Positions 1-7,854 of a stretch of 36,646 nt of DNA are shown in pieces. This DNA is from Hydrogenophaga sp. (lineage in GTDB: Bacteria; Pseudomonadota; Gammaproteobacteria; Burkholderiales; Burkholderiaceae_C). The DNA lies in contig JAUYSB010000168.1 of assembly GCA_030696525.1 (NCBI GenBank), positions 1 through 36,646 on the forward strand, written 5' to 3'. Under the pieces are notes generated by a model. The model made no database searches. It was not told where the DNA came from and saw nothing but the letters and a program-made list of their open reading frames with translations. The stretch's first letter is position 1, and each line of letters starts with the position of its first letter. A program made the translations under genes and the position numbers.

Positions 1-1
1 G

Positions 2-391
2 GCGGGCGATGCGGCCACGCTGGTCAAGCTCATGCGGGTGGCCATGCTGCTGCCGGTGATCGCGCTGGCGGCGCTGCTGGCACGGCGGCAGATGCTGGCG
101 AAGGGCGATCTCATGAGCGGCCCCCGCCCGCCGCTGCTGCCCTGGTTTGCCGTGGCCTTTGCGGTGCTGGTGGCCATCAACAGCACGGACTGGTTGCCGG
201 CCGCGCTGGTGGGCGCAGGCAAAAGCGCCTCGCAGTGGTGCCTGATCGCCTCCATGGCCGCCATCGGCATGAAGACACACCTCAAGGACATCCTCACCGT
301 GGGCTGGAAACCGGTGGCGCTGATGGTGCTGGAGACGGTGTTTCTGGCAGGGCTGTTTTATGCATTGATTCGCATGGCAGGTGTGCATTGA
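2..391 (+). CDS. YeiH/UPF0324-family putative membrane exporter, C-terminal part
   Basis: The reading frame is open from base 2, so the gene begins before the window and only about 129 C-terminal residues are visible. They form hydrophobic helices separated by short loops. The segment around the phrase INSTDWLPAALVGAGK and the following IGMKTHLKDI resembles the conserved end of the YeiH (UPF0324, 'putative sulfate exporter') family, inner-membrane proteins of about 340-370 residues with around ten helices. The substrate is not established for most members. The family call rests on sequence resemblance. Nothing in the neighbourhood informs the substrate, and the next gene begins 54 bases downstream on the same strand. 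Confidence 0.75.
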   Translation, partial: AGDAATLVKLMRVAMLLPVIALAALLARRQMLAKGDLMSGPRPPLLPWFAVAFAVLVAINSTDWLPAALVGAGKSASQWCLIASMAAIGMKTHLKDILTVGWKPVALMVLETVFLAGLFYALIRMAGVH

Positions 392-445
392 CTGATAGGC
401 GCCTGCCCATCTTGGGTCTGCAGCCAACCCGATTGCGCTGACCGC

Positions 446-1711
446 ATGCGCAGTCAACCCAGCCGCTGGACGGTGGCCCCTGGCGAGCCAGCAGCGCCCG
501 CATCCAACCTTGCCGTCGGCCTGTCGCATACGCAGCTGCTGTGGCTGGTCGGGCTGCTGGGCGCCTGGCCCGGTTTCTGGTCCGACATGATTTTTCCTGC
601 GCTTGTCTCCATGCAGGAGGATTTGCGGGTGTCCGCCAGCGCAGCACAACAGGCGGTGTCCTTGTTTTTCATCGCCAACGCGGTCATGTGCCTGGTGCAT
701 GGCATCCTGATCGATGCCTGGGGACGACGGCGCATGGCGCTGGCGGCGCTGTCCGTGCTGTTCATCACCTCTGTTTTATGCGCACTGGCCACGCGCATTG
801 AACACATCTGGGTACTGCGTGTGATGCAAGGCATGGTGATCGGGCTCGGGCACATCCTTTGCCGCACCATCATCCGCGACCTCTACAGCGGCGTTCAGGC
901 GCAACACATGATTGGCCAGACCAGCATGTTGCAGACCATGGTCCCCATCTTGCTGCCGGCACTGGCAGGCTGGCTCACCGTGCAAGGCGACTGGCGTGCC
1001 GTTTTCTGGGCGCTTTCCGCCGTTGCCCTGGTGGCCACATGCGCGTACTGGCGCTGGCTGCCCGAGACTTTGCCTCCCGAGCGCCGGCGGCGGATGCATC
1101 CCGCTGCGGTGGCAAGCCAGTACCGCCAGGTGGTGCTGGACAGCCATTTTGTGCGCCCCACCATCGCGCATGGCCTCAACTGGTCTGCCATGTTCCTGTA
1201 CGTTGCGGCAGGGCCGGTTTTTATCCAGCAGTGGGTTGGCCGCACGCCGACAGATGTCTACCTGGTGTTCGCTCCCATCATGCTGGGGCTGGTGGCTGGC
1301 TTGTACCTGCTGCCTCGCTGGTCACGGTGGTGGAACCAATGCGATCCCCTGCCGTCCTGCTACGCCGTGCTGTTGGTGGCGCATGCGCTGAACCTGTTGC
1401 TGGCCCTGTGGGGCCACACCGGGATGGCACTGCTGCTGCCTCTGGGTTTGTGTTCGCTGGGCATCGGCTTGTGCATGCCCGTCCTGATTGGCAGGGCCTT
1501 GCAGCCACACGCCGAGCGCTCCGGGTTGGCGGCCTCGCTGCAGATGTTCGTTCAGTACGCCTTCATGGCCGTCACCGCCGGGTTGCTTGCTCCGCACCTG
1601 TGGGACACATTGCCTGGCTTGGCATTGACCAGTGCTGCCATGTCCATGTTGAGTCTGCTGCTGACCCGAGCCGACACGCGCAGCCGTGTGGCCCAGGTCG
1701 GCGGCGGATAG
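446..1711 (+). CDS. MFS transporter, Bcr/CflA-like drug exporter
   Basis: This 421-residue protein has about 30 polar N-terminal residues and then roughly twelve hydrophobic helices, the size and layout of a major facilitator superfamily exporter. Between helices 2 and 3 (residues 86-96) is the MFS motif A pattern G-x3-D-x2-GRRR. The segment with LRVMQGMVIGLG and RTIIRDLY after it resembles the Bcr/CflA drug-resistance subfamily, whose members export compounds by proton antiport. Those traits are family knowledge; the substrate here is unknown. The ATG at 446 is the first in frame. The gene converges with the AraC gene on the other strand, with 19 bases between the two stop codons. Confidence 0.85.
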   Translation: MRSQPSRWTVAPGEPAAPASNLAVGLSHTQLLWLVGLLGAWPGFWSDMIFPALVSMQEDLRVSASAAQQAVSLFFIANAVMCLVHGILIDAWGRRRMALAALSVLFITSVLCALATRIEHIWVLRVMQGMVIGLGHILCRTIIRDLYSGVQAQHMIGQTSMLQTMVPILLPALAGWLTVQGDWRAVFWALSAVALVATCAYWRWLPETLPPERRRRMHPAAVASQYRQVVLDSHFVRPTIAHGLNWSAMFLYVAAGPVFIQQWVGRTPTDVYLVFAPIMLGLVAGLYLLPRWSRWWNQCDPLPSCYAVLLVAHALNLLLALWGHTGMALLLPLGLCSLGIGLCMPVLIGRALQPHAERSGLAASLQMFVQYAFMAVTAGLLAPHLWDTLPGLALTSAAMSMLSLLLTRADTRSRVAQVGGG

Positions 1712-1730
1712 ACATCAGCGGAGGCCGCTT

Positions 1731-2696
1731 CTATGGCGCGCTGTCGTGCCGTCGCCAACGGCTGAAAGCACTGATGGACCCAAAGCCCAGCAGCGCGCCG
1801 ATTTCCGTCAGCGTGTGCGTGCCTTGTTGCTCGTAGCGTTGCAGCAACTGCACGCGCGTCTGTTCCAGCAACTGACCGAACGAGGTGTGCTCCGCGAGCA
1901 GATGTCGGTGGATGGTTTTCCGATCGACGTTCATCAAGGCGGCAATCTGACCCAGCCGTGCCCGTCCTGACGGCATGAGCGCCAATATCAACTGCTGCAC
2001 TTCATAGACTGTTTGGCGTGTGCCGGTAGGTGGCTGCTGCGGCAGCAATTGGCGGTAGAGCTGGCCCAACACCGGATCGGCCAGAGCGATCGGGGTGTCC
2101 AAGTTGTCGGGATCCAGGATCATTCCGTTGAGATCCTGAGAGAAGCGCAGAGGGCAGCCGAAGATTCTGCGGTGAACGCTGGTGTCAGCCGGTCCGGCAT
2201 GCATGAAGCAGACCGCCCTGGCGCGCCACTCGTTGCCCAGGAAGACCCTCAAAAAGCGGTAGGTCGCGCCCACCGCCAGTTCGATCGATTGTCGGCCCGC
2301 CTCTTTGTCGAGCAGGCTCAGGCGGATCACGGCAAGTGGTCCTGACTCGTCCAGATCGATCAGCAGGGCTTCGTTATGCATGCGGCTGAACTGGATCATG
2401 GTGGCCAACGCCGCACGCAGCGTCGGCTCATCGCGTGCCAGCAGCCCCAGCGGGCCAAGGGTGGACAAGCGGCGGGTTTCGGCCAGACGCAGGCCGAAGG
2501 CTGGCTCGCCCGAAACCTCAGCGGCGATCTCCAGCAAGCGCAGCACCGAGGTTGCGGGGATGCGGAGATCGTCGGACTCGAGAACGGCCACGCTCAGGCC
2601 CACCTGCCTGAGCAGGCGGTGCGGGTCCAGGCCGTGCGAACGGGCCAATTCTGGAAACGCCTGGAGCGCGGCGCTGCGGATGAAGCTGCTTACCAA
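1731..2696 (-). CDS. AraC-family transcriptional regulator (paralogue 1)
   Basis: This 321-residue protein has an N-terminal ligand-sensing region of the 'arabinose-binding domain' AraC type (about residues 15-200) and a C-terminal pair of helix-turn-helix units. The first is around LGQIAALMNVDRKTIHRHL and the second around LTEIGALLGFGSISAFSRW. The only upstream start that keeps the whole N-terminus is TTG at 2696, preceded by AGGGAAGA (complement of 2700-2707), a good ribosome-binding site. The gene is divergent from a CMD-family gene, with 100 bases between them that hold a tandem repeat. It resembles the regulator at 20871 along its whole length, and that gene is also divergent from a CMD-family gene. 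I infer that it controls the neighbouring gene and possibly the + strand catabolic genes. The ligand is unknown. Confidence 0.88.
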   Translation of the reverse strand: MVSSFIRSAALQAFPELARSHGLDPHRLLRQVGLSVAVLESDDLRIPATSVLRLLEIAAEVSGEPAFGLRLAETRRLSTLGPLGLLARDEPTLRAALATMIQFSRMHNEALLIDLDESGPLAVIRLSLLDKEAGRQSIELAVGATYRFLRVFLGNEWRARAVCFMHAGPADTSVHRRIFGCPLRFSQDLNGMILDPDNLDTPIALADPVLGQLYRQLLPQQPPTGTRQTVYEVQQLILALMPSGRARLGQIAALMNVDRKTIHRHLLAEHTSFGQLLEQTRVQLLQRYEQQGTHTLTEIGALLGFGSISAFSRWRRHDSAP

Positions 2697-2709
2697 GGGT
2701 CTTCCCTAT

Positions 2710-2747
2710 GTGCCACAAAATATCAATATCGTGCCACGAAATGTCAA
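2710..2747 (+). promoter_or_regulatory. Tandem direct repeat, candidate AraC operator 1
   Basis: Two copies of GTGCCACRAAATRTCAA lie at 2710-2726 and 2731-2747. They differ at two of 17 positions and their starts are 21 bp apart, two helical turns. They sit between the divergent AraC and CMD genes, just upstream of the AraC ribosome-binding site. AraC-family dimers usually bind direct repeats with about this spacing, so I infer an operator. A related pair with the same 21-bp step lies in the other AraC/CMD intergenic region at 20835-20862. Binding itself is not shown. Confidence 0.6.
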
Positions 2748-2796
2748 ACCTCTGTGGGTGCTTTCTCTACATTGGGCGGTTTGGAAAGCCACTGAC

Positions 2797-3183
2797 ATGA
2801 GCACTTCAACGAAGGACACCCCCATCTGCAACGCCATGCGTGCTGCGGGCCAATGGAACGACAACTGGGAGCCCATGGCCGAACTCGACCCCCAGTGGAC
2901 CGAGCAGTTCATGGCCATGGTGAGCAGGCCGCTGAACTCCGGCGTACTGGACGCCCGGACCTTTGAGCTGATTGCGATTGCTGTCGATGCCTCGGTGACC
3001 CACATGTACGCGCCCGGGGTACGTCGTCACATACGCAGGGCGCTGGACATCGGTGTGCCGGCAGAGGAAATTGCTGCGGTGCTGCAGCTCACCAGTTCGC
3101 TCGGATTGCACACGATGAGCCTGGCCGCGCCCATCCTGGTGGAGGAGATGCGCGCCAGGACCAGCCCAGCCTCTGCCACTTGA
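2797..3183 (+). CDS. Carboxymuconolactone decarboxylase-family protein (copy 1)
   Basis: This 128-residue protein has the all-helical CMD fold signature, with a core around RRHIRRALDIG, EEIAAVL and a final PILVEE (residues 77-117). Family members include 4-carboxymuconolactone decarboxylase of the protocatechuate pathway and AhpD-type peroxidases. The CxxC redox pair of AhpD is absent: the equivalent stretch AVDASVTHMY has no cysteine, so a peroxidase role is unlikely. I chose the ATG at 2797, which follows the operator region; an open frame runs further upstream but overlaps the divergent regulator. The protein is nearly collinear with the one at 20358-20765. The substrate is unknown; the catabolic neighbours suggest an intermediate of aromatic or lactone breakdown. 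Confidence 0.82.
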   Translation: MSTSTKDTPICNAMRAAGQWNDNWEPMAELDPQWTEQFMAMVSRPLNSGVLDARTFELIAIAVDASVTHMYAPGVRRHIRRALDIGVPAEEIAAVLQLTSSLGLHTMSLAAPILVEEMRARTSPASAT

Positions 3184-3200
3184 GCAGGACGGGCAATCAC

Positions 3201-4193
3201 ATGGCACAAGTCATTCGAATGCACGAGGTCGGCGGGCCCGACGTCTTGCGCGTTGAAACCGTTCAGGTCGAGGCGCCGGGGCCAGGGCAGGTTCTCATCC
3301 GGCAGGCAGCGGTCGGCATCAACTACGCCGACACCTATTTCCGCAACGGCACCTACCCTGTGCCTCTGCCCAGCGGCCTGGGCGTCGAGGCCGCAGGTGT
3401 GATCGAAGCGGTGGGCCCTGGCGTGACGCACGTGCAGGCCGGTGATCGGGTCAGCTACACCGGGTTCCTCAACACCTTGGGCGCGTATTGCACCGAACGC
3501 TTGCTGGCGGCGGACGCCTTGATCCGACTGCCCGACGACATCGACATGCAAACCGCAGCGGCGATCTCCAACCGGGGCCTGACAGCGGCCTACCTGCTGC
3601 TGCGCCTGCACCCATTCCAGCCCGGCGACACCTTGCTGCTGCATGCGGCAGCGGGTGGCCTCGGCAGCCTTGTGGCCCAGTGGGCCCGCCACCTGGGGTT
3701 GGTGGTGATTGGCACCGTATCCACCGAAGAGAAGGCGCAGCAAGCCATTGCCAACGGCTGTGCCCACGTCATCAATTACTGTCTGGAGGACGTGGCGGCC
3801 CGGGTGCACGACATCACCAACGGCCATGGTGTGGACGTGGTGCTGGACACCGTCGGCAAGGACACCTTCATGTCGTCCATCAAGTCGCTGCGGCGTCGTG
3901 GCCTGATGGTGTGTGCAGGCACATCCAGCGGCCCCGTGCCCCCTGTGGATCCGCAAATGCTGGCCAGGCACGGCTCCCTGTTTCTCACCCGCCCGGCCTT
4001 GGCCGACTACATCGCGACCCCTTCGGAAAAGGCAGCCTTGCTGGACGCGTTGTTCACCGGCTTGCGAACAGGCTGGCTGCGCGCCGACATCGGCCAACGC
4101 TACGAGTTGGCCGAAGCCACCCGTGCCCACCATGAACTGGAGGCCAGACGGACCACGGGCGCCTCCATTTTTGTGGTGTCTGGCGAGCGCTGA
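3201..4193 (+). CDS. NADPH:quinone oxidoreductase, zinc-independent MDR family
   Basis: This 330-residue protein is a medium-chain dehydrogenase/reductase of the quinone oxidoreductase (QOR) branch. It shows the N-terminal QOR pattern GINYADTYFRNG and PSGLGVEAAG (residues 39-66), and the nucleotide-binding glycine motif HAAAGGLGS near residues 148-156. No structural-zinc cysteine cluster is present, as expected for this branch. Members reduce quinones or enones with NADPH. An in-frame TTG at 3180 overlaps the preceding stop, but the ATG at 3201 gives the normal N-terminus. The gene lies 17 bases after the CMD-like gene and is probably co-transcribed with it and with the Bug protein downstream. 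It may reduce an unsaturated or quinoid intermediate; that is inference. Confidence 0.88.
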   Translation: MAQVIRMHEVGGPDVLRVETVQVEAPGPGQVLIRQAAVGINYADTYFRNGTYPVPLPSGLGVEAAGVIEAVGPGVTHVQAGDRVSYTGFLNTLGAYCTERLLAADALIRLPDDIDMQTAAAISNRGLTAAYLLLRLHPFQPGDTLLLHAAAGGLGSLVAQWARHLGLVVIGTVSTEEKAQQAIANGCAHVINYCLEDVAARVHDITNGHGVDVVLDTVGKDTFMSSIKSLRRRGLMVCAGTSSGPVPPVDPQMLARHGSLFLTRPALADYIATPSEKAALLDALFTGLRTGWLRADIGQRYELAEATRAHHELEARRTTGASIFVVSGER

Positions 4194-4256
4194 CGCCTTG
4201 TCAGACCCCTCTTCACGCCATCGAAACCCTCAAAAACCCAATAGGAGACACCCCCC

Positions 4257-5255
4257 ATGAAATCGCTCTGCAACGCCATCAAGGCGATCGCCTTGGCCGC
4301 CATCGGCTGCCTCGCAGTGGCCGCAACCCCCGCGGTCGCTCAGGACAAGTACCCCGATCGACCGGTACGCATCGTCGTGCCCTGGCCCGCAGGCACGGGT
4401 ATCGATGTCCAGATGCGCGCGTTTTCGCAGGCCTTCTCTGAACAACTGGGTGCGCCGGTCGTCGTCGACAACCGCCCTGGCGCGGGCAGTCTGGTGGGAT
4501 ACGAATCCGCGGCGCGTGCAGCTGCGGACGGCTACACCCTGTTTGCTGGCACCAATGCGCAATTCATTCACCAGTACCTCATGCCCAATGCCAAGGTGGA
4601 CATGCTCAAGAGCATGGAGCCGATCTCGTTGCTGTTTGTCATGCCTCAGGTGCTGGTGGTGGCATCCAACAGCCCAGCCAAGGACATGCAAGGTCTTGTC
4701 GCCATGATCAAGGCGCAGCCGGGCAAGTTCAACTACGCCTCTGGCGGAGTGGGGTCGGGCGCGCATGTGCTGTCGTCCGCCATTGCCACGCGCAATGGGC
4801 TGAACCTGGTGCATGTGCCGCTGGGCGCAAACGCTGCCGGTGATCTGCCTGCCATGTTGGCCCGAGGTGATGTGCACTTCACCATACCTATCGCAGGTGC
4901 GGTGGCTCCGCTGATCAACATCGGTGCAGTGCGTCCTCTGGCGGTCACCTCTCGCGCCCGCCTCAAGCAGCTGCCCAGCGTGCCGACGCTGGCCGAAGTG
5001 TTCGGCAGCGAGCGCTATGCGACCGACAGCTGGAACGGGCTGTTTGTGCCCGCCGGCACGCCGGCCCCTATCGTGGAGAAGCTGTTTGCGGTGGCCCAGC
5101 AGGCCGTCAACAGCAGCCAACACCTCGCCTCGGCCGACAAGCTTTTCACCACGGCACAGGCCAGCCAGAGCCCCAAAGCGTTTCGCGAGTTTCTGAACAC
5201 TGAACTGGACAAGTGGCGAGACATCGTCAAGGACTCCGGCGCCAAGCTGGAGTGA
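4257..5255 (+). CDS. Bug-family periplasmic solute-binding protein (TTT type), copy 1
   Basis: This 332-residue protein has an N-terminal signal peptide, with a basic start, a hydrophobic stretch and likely cleavage after AVA at about residue 28. The Bug/TctC fold follows, recognisable by YPDRPVRIVVPWPAGTG, VVVDNRPGAGS and AAADGYTL. Such proteins bind carboxylates or aromatic acids in the periplasm for tripartite tricarboxylate transporters. They are hugely expanded in Burkholderiales and most are orphans. AGGAGA at 4243-4248 lies eight bases before the ATG. No TctA or TctB membrane gene is in the window, so this is an orphan receptor. A strong hairpin lies just after its stop. The second Bug gene at 6771 belongs to the same family but is clearly divergent. 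Confidence 0.93.
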   Translation: MKSLCNAIKAIALAAIGCLAVAATPAVAQDKYPDRPVRIVVPWPAGTGIDVQMRAFSQAFSEQLGAPVVVDNRPGAGSLVGYESAARAAADGYTLFAGTNAQFIHQYLMPNAKVDMLKSMEPISLLFVMPQVLVVASNSPAKDMQGLVAMIKAQPGKFNYASGGVGSGAHVLSSAIATRNGLNLVHVPLGANAAGDLPAMLARGDVHFTIPIAGAVAPLINIGAVRPLAVTSRARLKQLPSVPTLAEVFGSERYATDSWNGLFVPAGTPAPIVEKLFAVAQQAVNSSQHLASADKLFTTAQASQSPKAFREFLNTELDKWRDIVKDSGAKLE

Positions 5256-5283
5256 TCGCCTGAAAGTCAAGGCATGGCGCATG

Positions 5284-5314
5284 GGCAGGTTGACGGCTGC
5301 TGCAGTCACCTGCC
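5284..5314 (+). terminator. Hairpin after the Bug gene, terminator-like without a T-tract
   Basis: GGCAGGT (5284-5290) and ACCTGCC (5308-5314) are exact inverted copies. The inner GAC (5292-5294) and GTC (5305-5307) extend this to a ten-pair stem with one bulged T and a ten-base loop. It starts 28 bases after the Bug stop codon. No run of T follows, so it may stabilise the 3' end or act only weakly as a terminator. Confidence 0.35.
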
Positions 5315-5389
5315 GCACCCTGGGCATGGCCACTCTTTCAAAAGAAGCCTGGTTTCATCGCGAGCCACATGAGCGCCAGGCAGCCTTCA

Positions 5390-5646
5390 GTGCCTTTCTG
5401 TCCATCTTTTAGGCGCTGATCTTCCGCGTCACCTCTGGCACGAGGCGCGTCCACCAGGCGTCTCATTGATCAGCTGACTGAGCGTGCGCAGCCCAGTCAC
5501 GCCCAGCTCACCGCCCTTCTTGTCTCACGCCTTGCTCCCTGCCGCTGAGCCGCAACCTGGCGGTACGCGTCCACCAGTGACGGACCACCCTTGGCCAATC
5601 GAAGCGCATGCGCGATCTGCCGCTTGCTGATTCGTGGCGACTTCAT
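5390..5646 (-). pseudogene. IS3-type transposase orfA remnant, frameshifted
   Basis: Reading the - strand from 5646, the frame starts MKSPRISKRQIAHALRLAKG and continues to DAYRQVA, which matches the start of IS3-family OrfA proteins (MKK-x-RFT-x2-QI-x3-L-x2-A-x-AG, then CRQLG). The frame then stops at about 5497. A second frame at about 5524-5462 reads KKGGELGVTGLRTLSQLINE, which matches the next conserved OrfA block (WKKKYGGLGVSEL, then QL-x2-EN). A third frame begins RLVDAPRA. The piece between the helix-turn-helix and the KKK block is damaged. So this is a decayed orfA with at least two frameshifts. No orfB or terminal inverted repeats were found. The assignment comes from recalled family sequences. 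Confidence 0.55.
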
Positions 5647-5854
5647 GCCCTTTCATTGACCCCTTCGGATCCTCACGAAGCACAGGTCTTTCTGTGTCTG
5701 AGATTTCAGTGCGCTCACAAGGGGTGCCCATAGCTCACTTCAGACCCCGTGGATTTATTCGCTCATCAACTAACTCACTCAGAAAATGAAATTGGACAGA
5801 TAAATGATGGACCGTGAAACTGACGCCGACATTCACACCAAAAAGGTCATACAC

Positions 5855-6727
5855 ATGTCTGAACACACCCTGCTGGATTCGATTTCGCTGCACCCCTTTG
5901 ATGCTGCGCTGGGCGCCGAAGTGCGCGGCATCGATCTCAATCAACCGCTCTCCGACGAATTGGTCGAGGCCGTGCGCGCCGCCTGGGCTGAACATCTGGT
6001 GTTGCGCTTTCGGGGCCAGCACAACTTGACGCTGGAAGGACAGATCGCCTTTTCCCGCCACTTTGGTCGACTCGACAGCCGGCCCCAGGCCAGCATGGCA
6101 ATGAGCGAACAACACAACGCACTGCCGCCCGAAATCACCGTGATCTCCAACGTCAAGGTGGATGGCAAGCCGCTGGGTGCGCTGGGTGATGCCGAAGCTG
6201 TGTGGCATGCCGACATGACGTACAACGAGCACGCGCCCAAGGGCGCATGCTTGTTTGCCAAAGAGGTGCCACCCACCGGGGGCAACACCCACTTCGCCAA
6301 CATGTACGCGGCCTACGACGCACTGGATCCAGCGACGCGTCGGTACATCAGCTCCCTGCAATGCATCCACGACGCCAGCCGCAACAGCGCAGGGGAGTTG
6401 CGCCTGGGCTTTGAGGACATCACCGATCCCCGTCGGACCGTTGGTGCCACACACCCGCTGGTGGCAACACACGCTGTCACTGGCAAGTCCTGCCTGATGC
6501 TGGGCCGCCGCCGCAATGCGTACGTGGTGGGCTTGTCACTGGAGGACAGCGAGGCCCTGCTCGACCACCTTTGGGCGCATGCCACGCACGCACGTTTTAC
6601 CTGGGCGCAGGTCTGGCAGAGCGGCGACCTGCTGATGTGGGACAACGCCTGCACGCTGCACCGCCGCGACGCATTCGATCCGAGTACCCGTCGCCTGATG
6701 CACCGCACCCAAATCGCTTCGCATTGA
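5855..6727 (+). CDS. TauD/TfdA-family 2-oxoglutarate-dependent dioxygenase
   Basis: This 290-residue protein is an Fe(II)/2-oxoglutarate dioxygenase of the TfdA/TauD family. The iron triad is visible as His118-x-Asp120 (WHADMTY) and His269 (DNACTLHRRD). Arg280 is placed to bind the 2-oxoglutarate carboxylate, and TGGNTHFANMYAAYDAL (from residue 141) is the conserved central motif. Relatives cleave ether or sulfonate side chains by hydroxylation (2,4-D, taurine, alkylsulfates). The substrate is not predictable from these motifs. The ATG at 5855 gives the usual family N-terminus and has AAAGGT eight bases upstream; the ATG at 5804 is less likely. It leads a + strand group with the second Bug receptor, which may capture its substrate or a precursor. 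Confidence 0.9.
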   Translation: MSEHTLLDSISLHPFDAALGAEVRGIDLNQPLSDELVEAVRAAWAEHLVLRFRGQHNLTLEGQIAFSRHFGRLDSRPQASMAMSEQHNALPPEITVISNVKVDGKPLGALGDAEAVWHADMTYNEHAPKGACLFAKEVPPTGGNTHFANMYAAYDALDPATRRYISSLQCIHDASRNSAGELRLGFEDITDPRRTVGATHPLVATHAVTGKSCLMLGRRRNAYVVGLSLEDSEALLDHLWAHATHARFTWAQVWQSGDLLMWDNACTLHRRDAFDPSTRRLMHRTQIASH

Positions 6728-6770
6728 GTTCACTGGCTGTGGTCAAAACACACACTACAACGGAGACAAA

Positions 6771-7757
6771 ATGAACATTCGACGCAAACTGCTCATGGCG
6801 ACCGCCGCCGGGGCGCTGTTCCTGTCACTGCCCACATGGGCTCAGACCGCTACCAAAACCTACGCACTCAAACCAGTCAAGATCGTGGTGGCCGGCCCAC
6901 CCGCAGGCGGGTCAGACACGATGGCGCGGCTGATTGCTGCCGAATTAACGCCTGTGCTGGGCCAAAGCGTCATCGTGGAAAACCGCGCTGGCGCGGGCGG
7001 CATCATCGGCACCAAGTACGTTGCGGACGCTGCGGCCGATGGCCACACCTTGCTGCTGGGCCACGTGGCCACCAACGCCATCGTTCCAGCCCTGGTGGTC
7101 CCACGGCCCTACGATCCGGTGAACGACTTTGAGCCTGTGGTTCAGATCGGTACCGCTCCCGACCTGTTGGTGGTTCCATCCAAGAATGCCCCCAAAAACC
7201 TGGCCGAGCTGCTGGCCCGTGCCAAGCCCGACAACCCACTGACGTATGGCTCGCCTGGCGTTGGATTGCCTCAGCACATCCATGGCCACAGCTTGTCGCG
7301 GGCGTCGGGCGCGGCCATGCGGCACGTGCCTTACAGGGGCAGCTCGCCGGCCCTGATCGATGTGATCAGCGGACAGATTTCGATGATGTTTGTCACGCCC
7401 GGCGCTGCGGCACCTTTCATCAAGAGCGACCAGGCGCGTGCCCTGGCTGTGGCTTCGAGTGAACGCAGCCGCTTCTTTCCCGATGTGCCCACGCTGCAGG
7501 AGTTGGGGCACACAGGCGTTGAGCAGCAGGTGTGGTTTGGCATTTTTGCGCCGGGGCTCACACCCAAGCCTGTGATCGACCTGCTCAACGCGGAGATTGT
7601 GAAGATTCTGGCCAAGCCTGAAGTTCGCGCCAAGCTTGAGGGCATCTACACCGAGATTGCACCGCCACACAAGGCGGATGTGTTCAAGGCCTTCGTCAAG
7701 GGTGAGGCCGACAAGTGGATCGGCATCATCAAGAAGTCGGGCATCACGCCTGAGTGA
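6771..7757 (+). CDS. Bug-family periplasmic solute-binding protein (TTT type), copy 2
   Basis: This 328-residue secreted protein has a signal peptide of about 24 residues (likely cleavage after TWA). The Bug motifs follow: KPVKIVVAGPPAGGSDTMAR, VIVENRAGAGG and AAADGHTLLLG. The GPPAGGSDTMAR variant differs from the WPAGTGIDVQMR of copy 1, so the two probably bind different ligands. A GGAGAC ribosome site lies just before the ATG. The gene is 43 bases after the dioxygenase and 97 bases before the FAH-family gene, so it probably belongs to the same transcript. No cognate TctA or TctB is present here. Confidence 0.93.
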   Translation: MNIRRKLLMATAAGALFLSLPTWAQTATKTYALKPVKIVVAGPPAGGSDTMARLIAAELTPVLGQSVIVENRAGAGGIIGTKYVADAAADGHTLLLGHVATNAIVPALVVPRPYDPVNDFEPVVQIGTAPDLLVVPSKNAPKNLAELLARAKPDNPLTYGSPGVGLPQHIHGHSLSRASGAAMRHVPYRGSSPALIDVISGQISMMFVTPGAAAPFIKSDQARALAVASSERSRFFPDVPTLQELGHTGVEQQVWFGIFAPGLTPKPVIDLLNAEIVKILAKPEVRAKLEGIYTEIAPPHKADVFKAFVKGEADKWIGIIKKSGITPE

Positions 7758-7854
7758 TGCGCTCTTCCATTGCACTCGCCTCATCGAAACCGCATGTTCT
7801 GCCCCTGGGCCGCGCGCCCATTGGCGAACCGCTGCATACACAACGACCGATTCA

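Larger units (their letters stand above)
5256..5854. other. Intergenic stretch with a hairpin, an IS remnant and an AT-rich leader
   Basis: These 599 bases hold no intact gene. From left to right there is a strong hairpin after the Bug stop, an unassigned stretch to about 5390, a broken IS3-type orfA on the - strand, and then a leader for the dioxygenase gene. The leader (about 5745-5850) is visibly richer in A and T than its surroundings and probably carries the promoter, but I cannot place -35 and -10 boxes with confidence. An upstream in-frame ATG at 5804 could lengthen the dioxygenase by 17 residues. Confidence 0.6.

Noticed and set aside
1717-1729. Small hairpin AGCGG/CCGCT between the convergent MFS and AraC genes
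   Set aside because: Five base pairs with a three-base loop and no T-run; too weak to call a terminator.
2797-3183. AhpD-type alkylhydroperoxidase as the function of the CMD-family proteins
   Set aside because: The CxxC catalytic pair and its flanking histidine are absent in both this copy and the one at 20358-20765.
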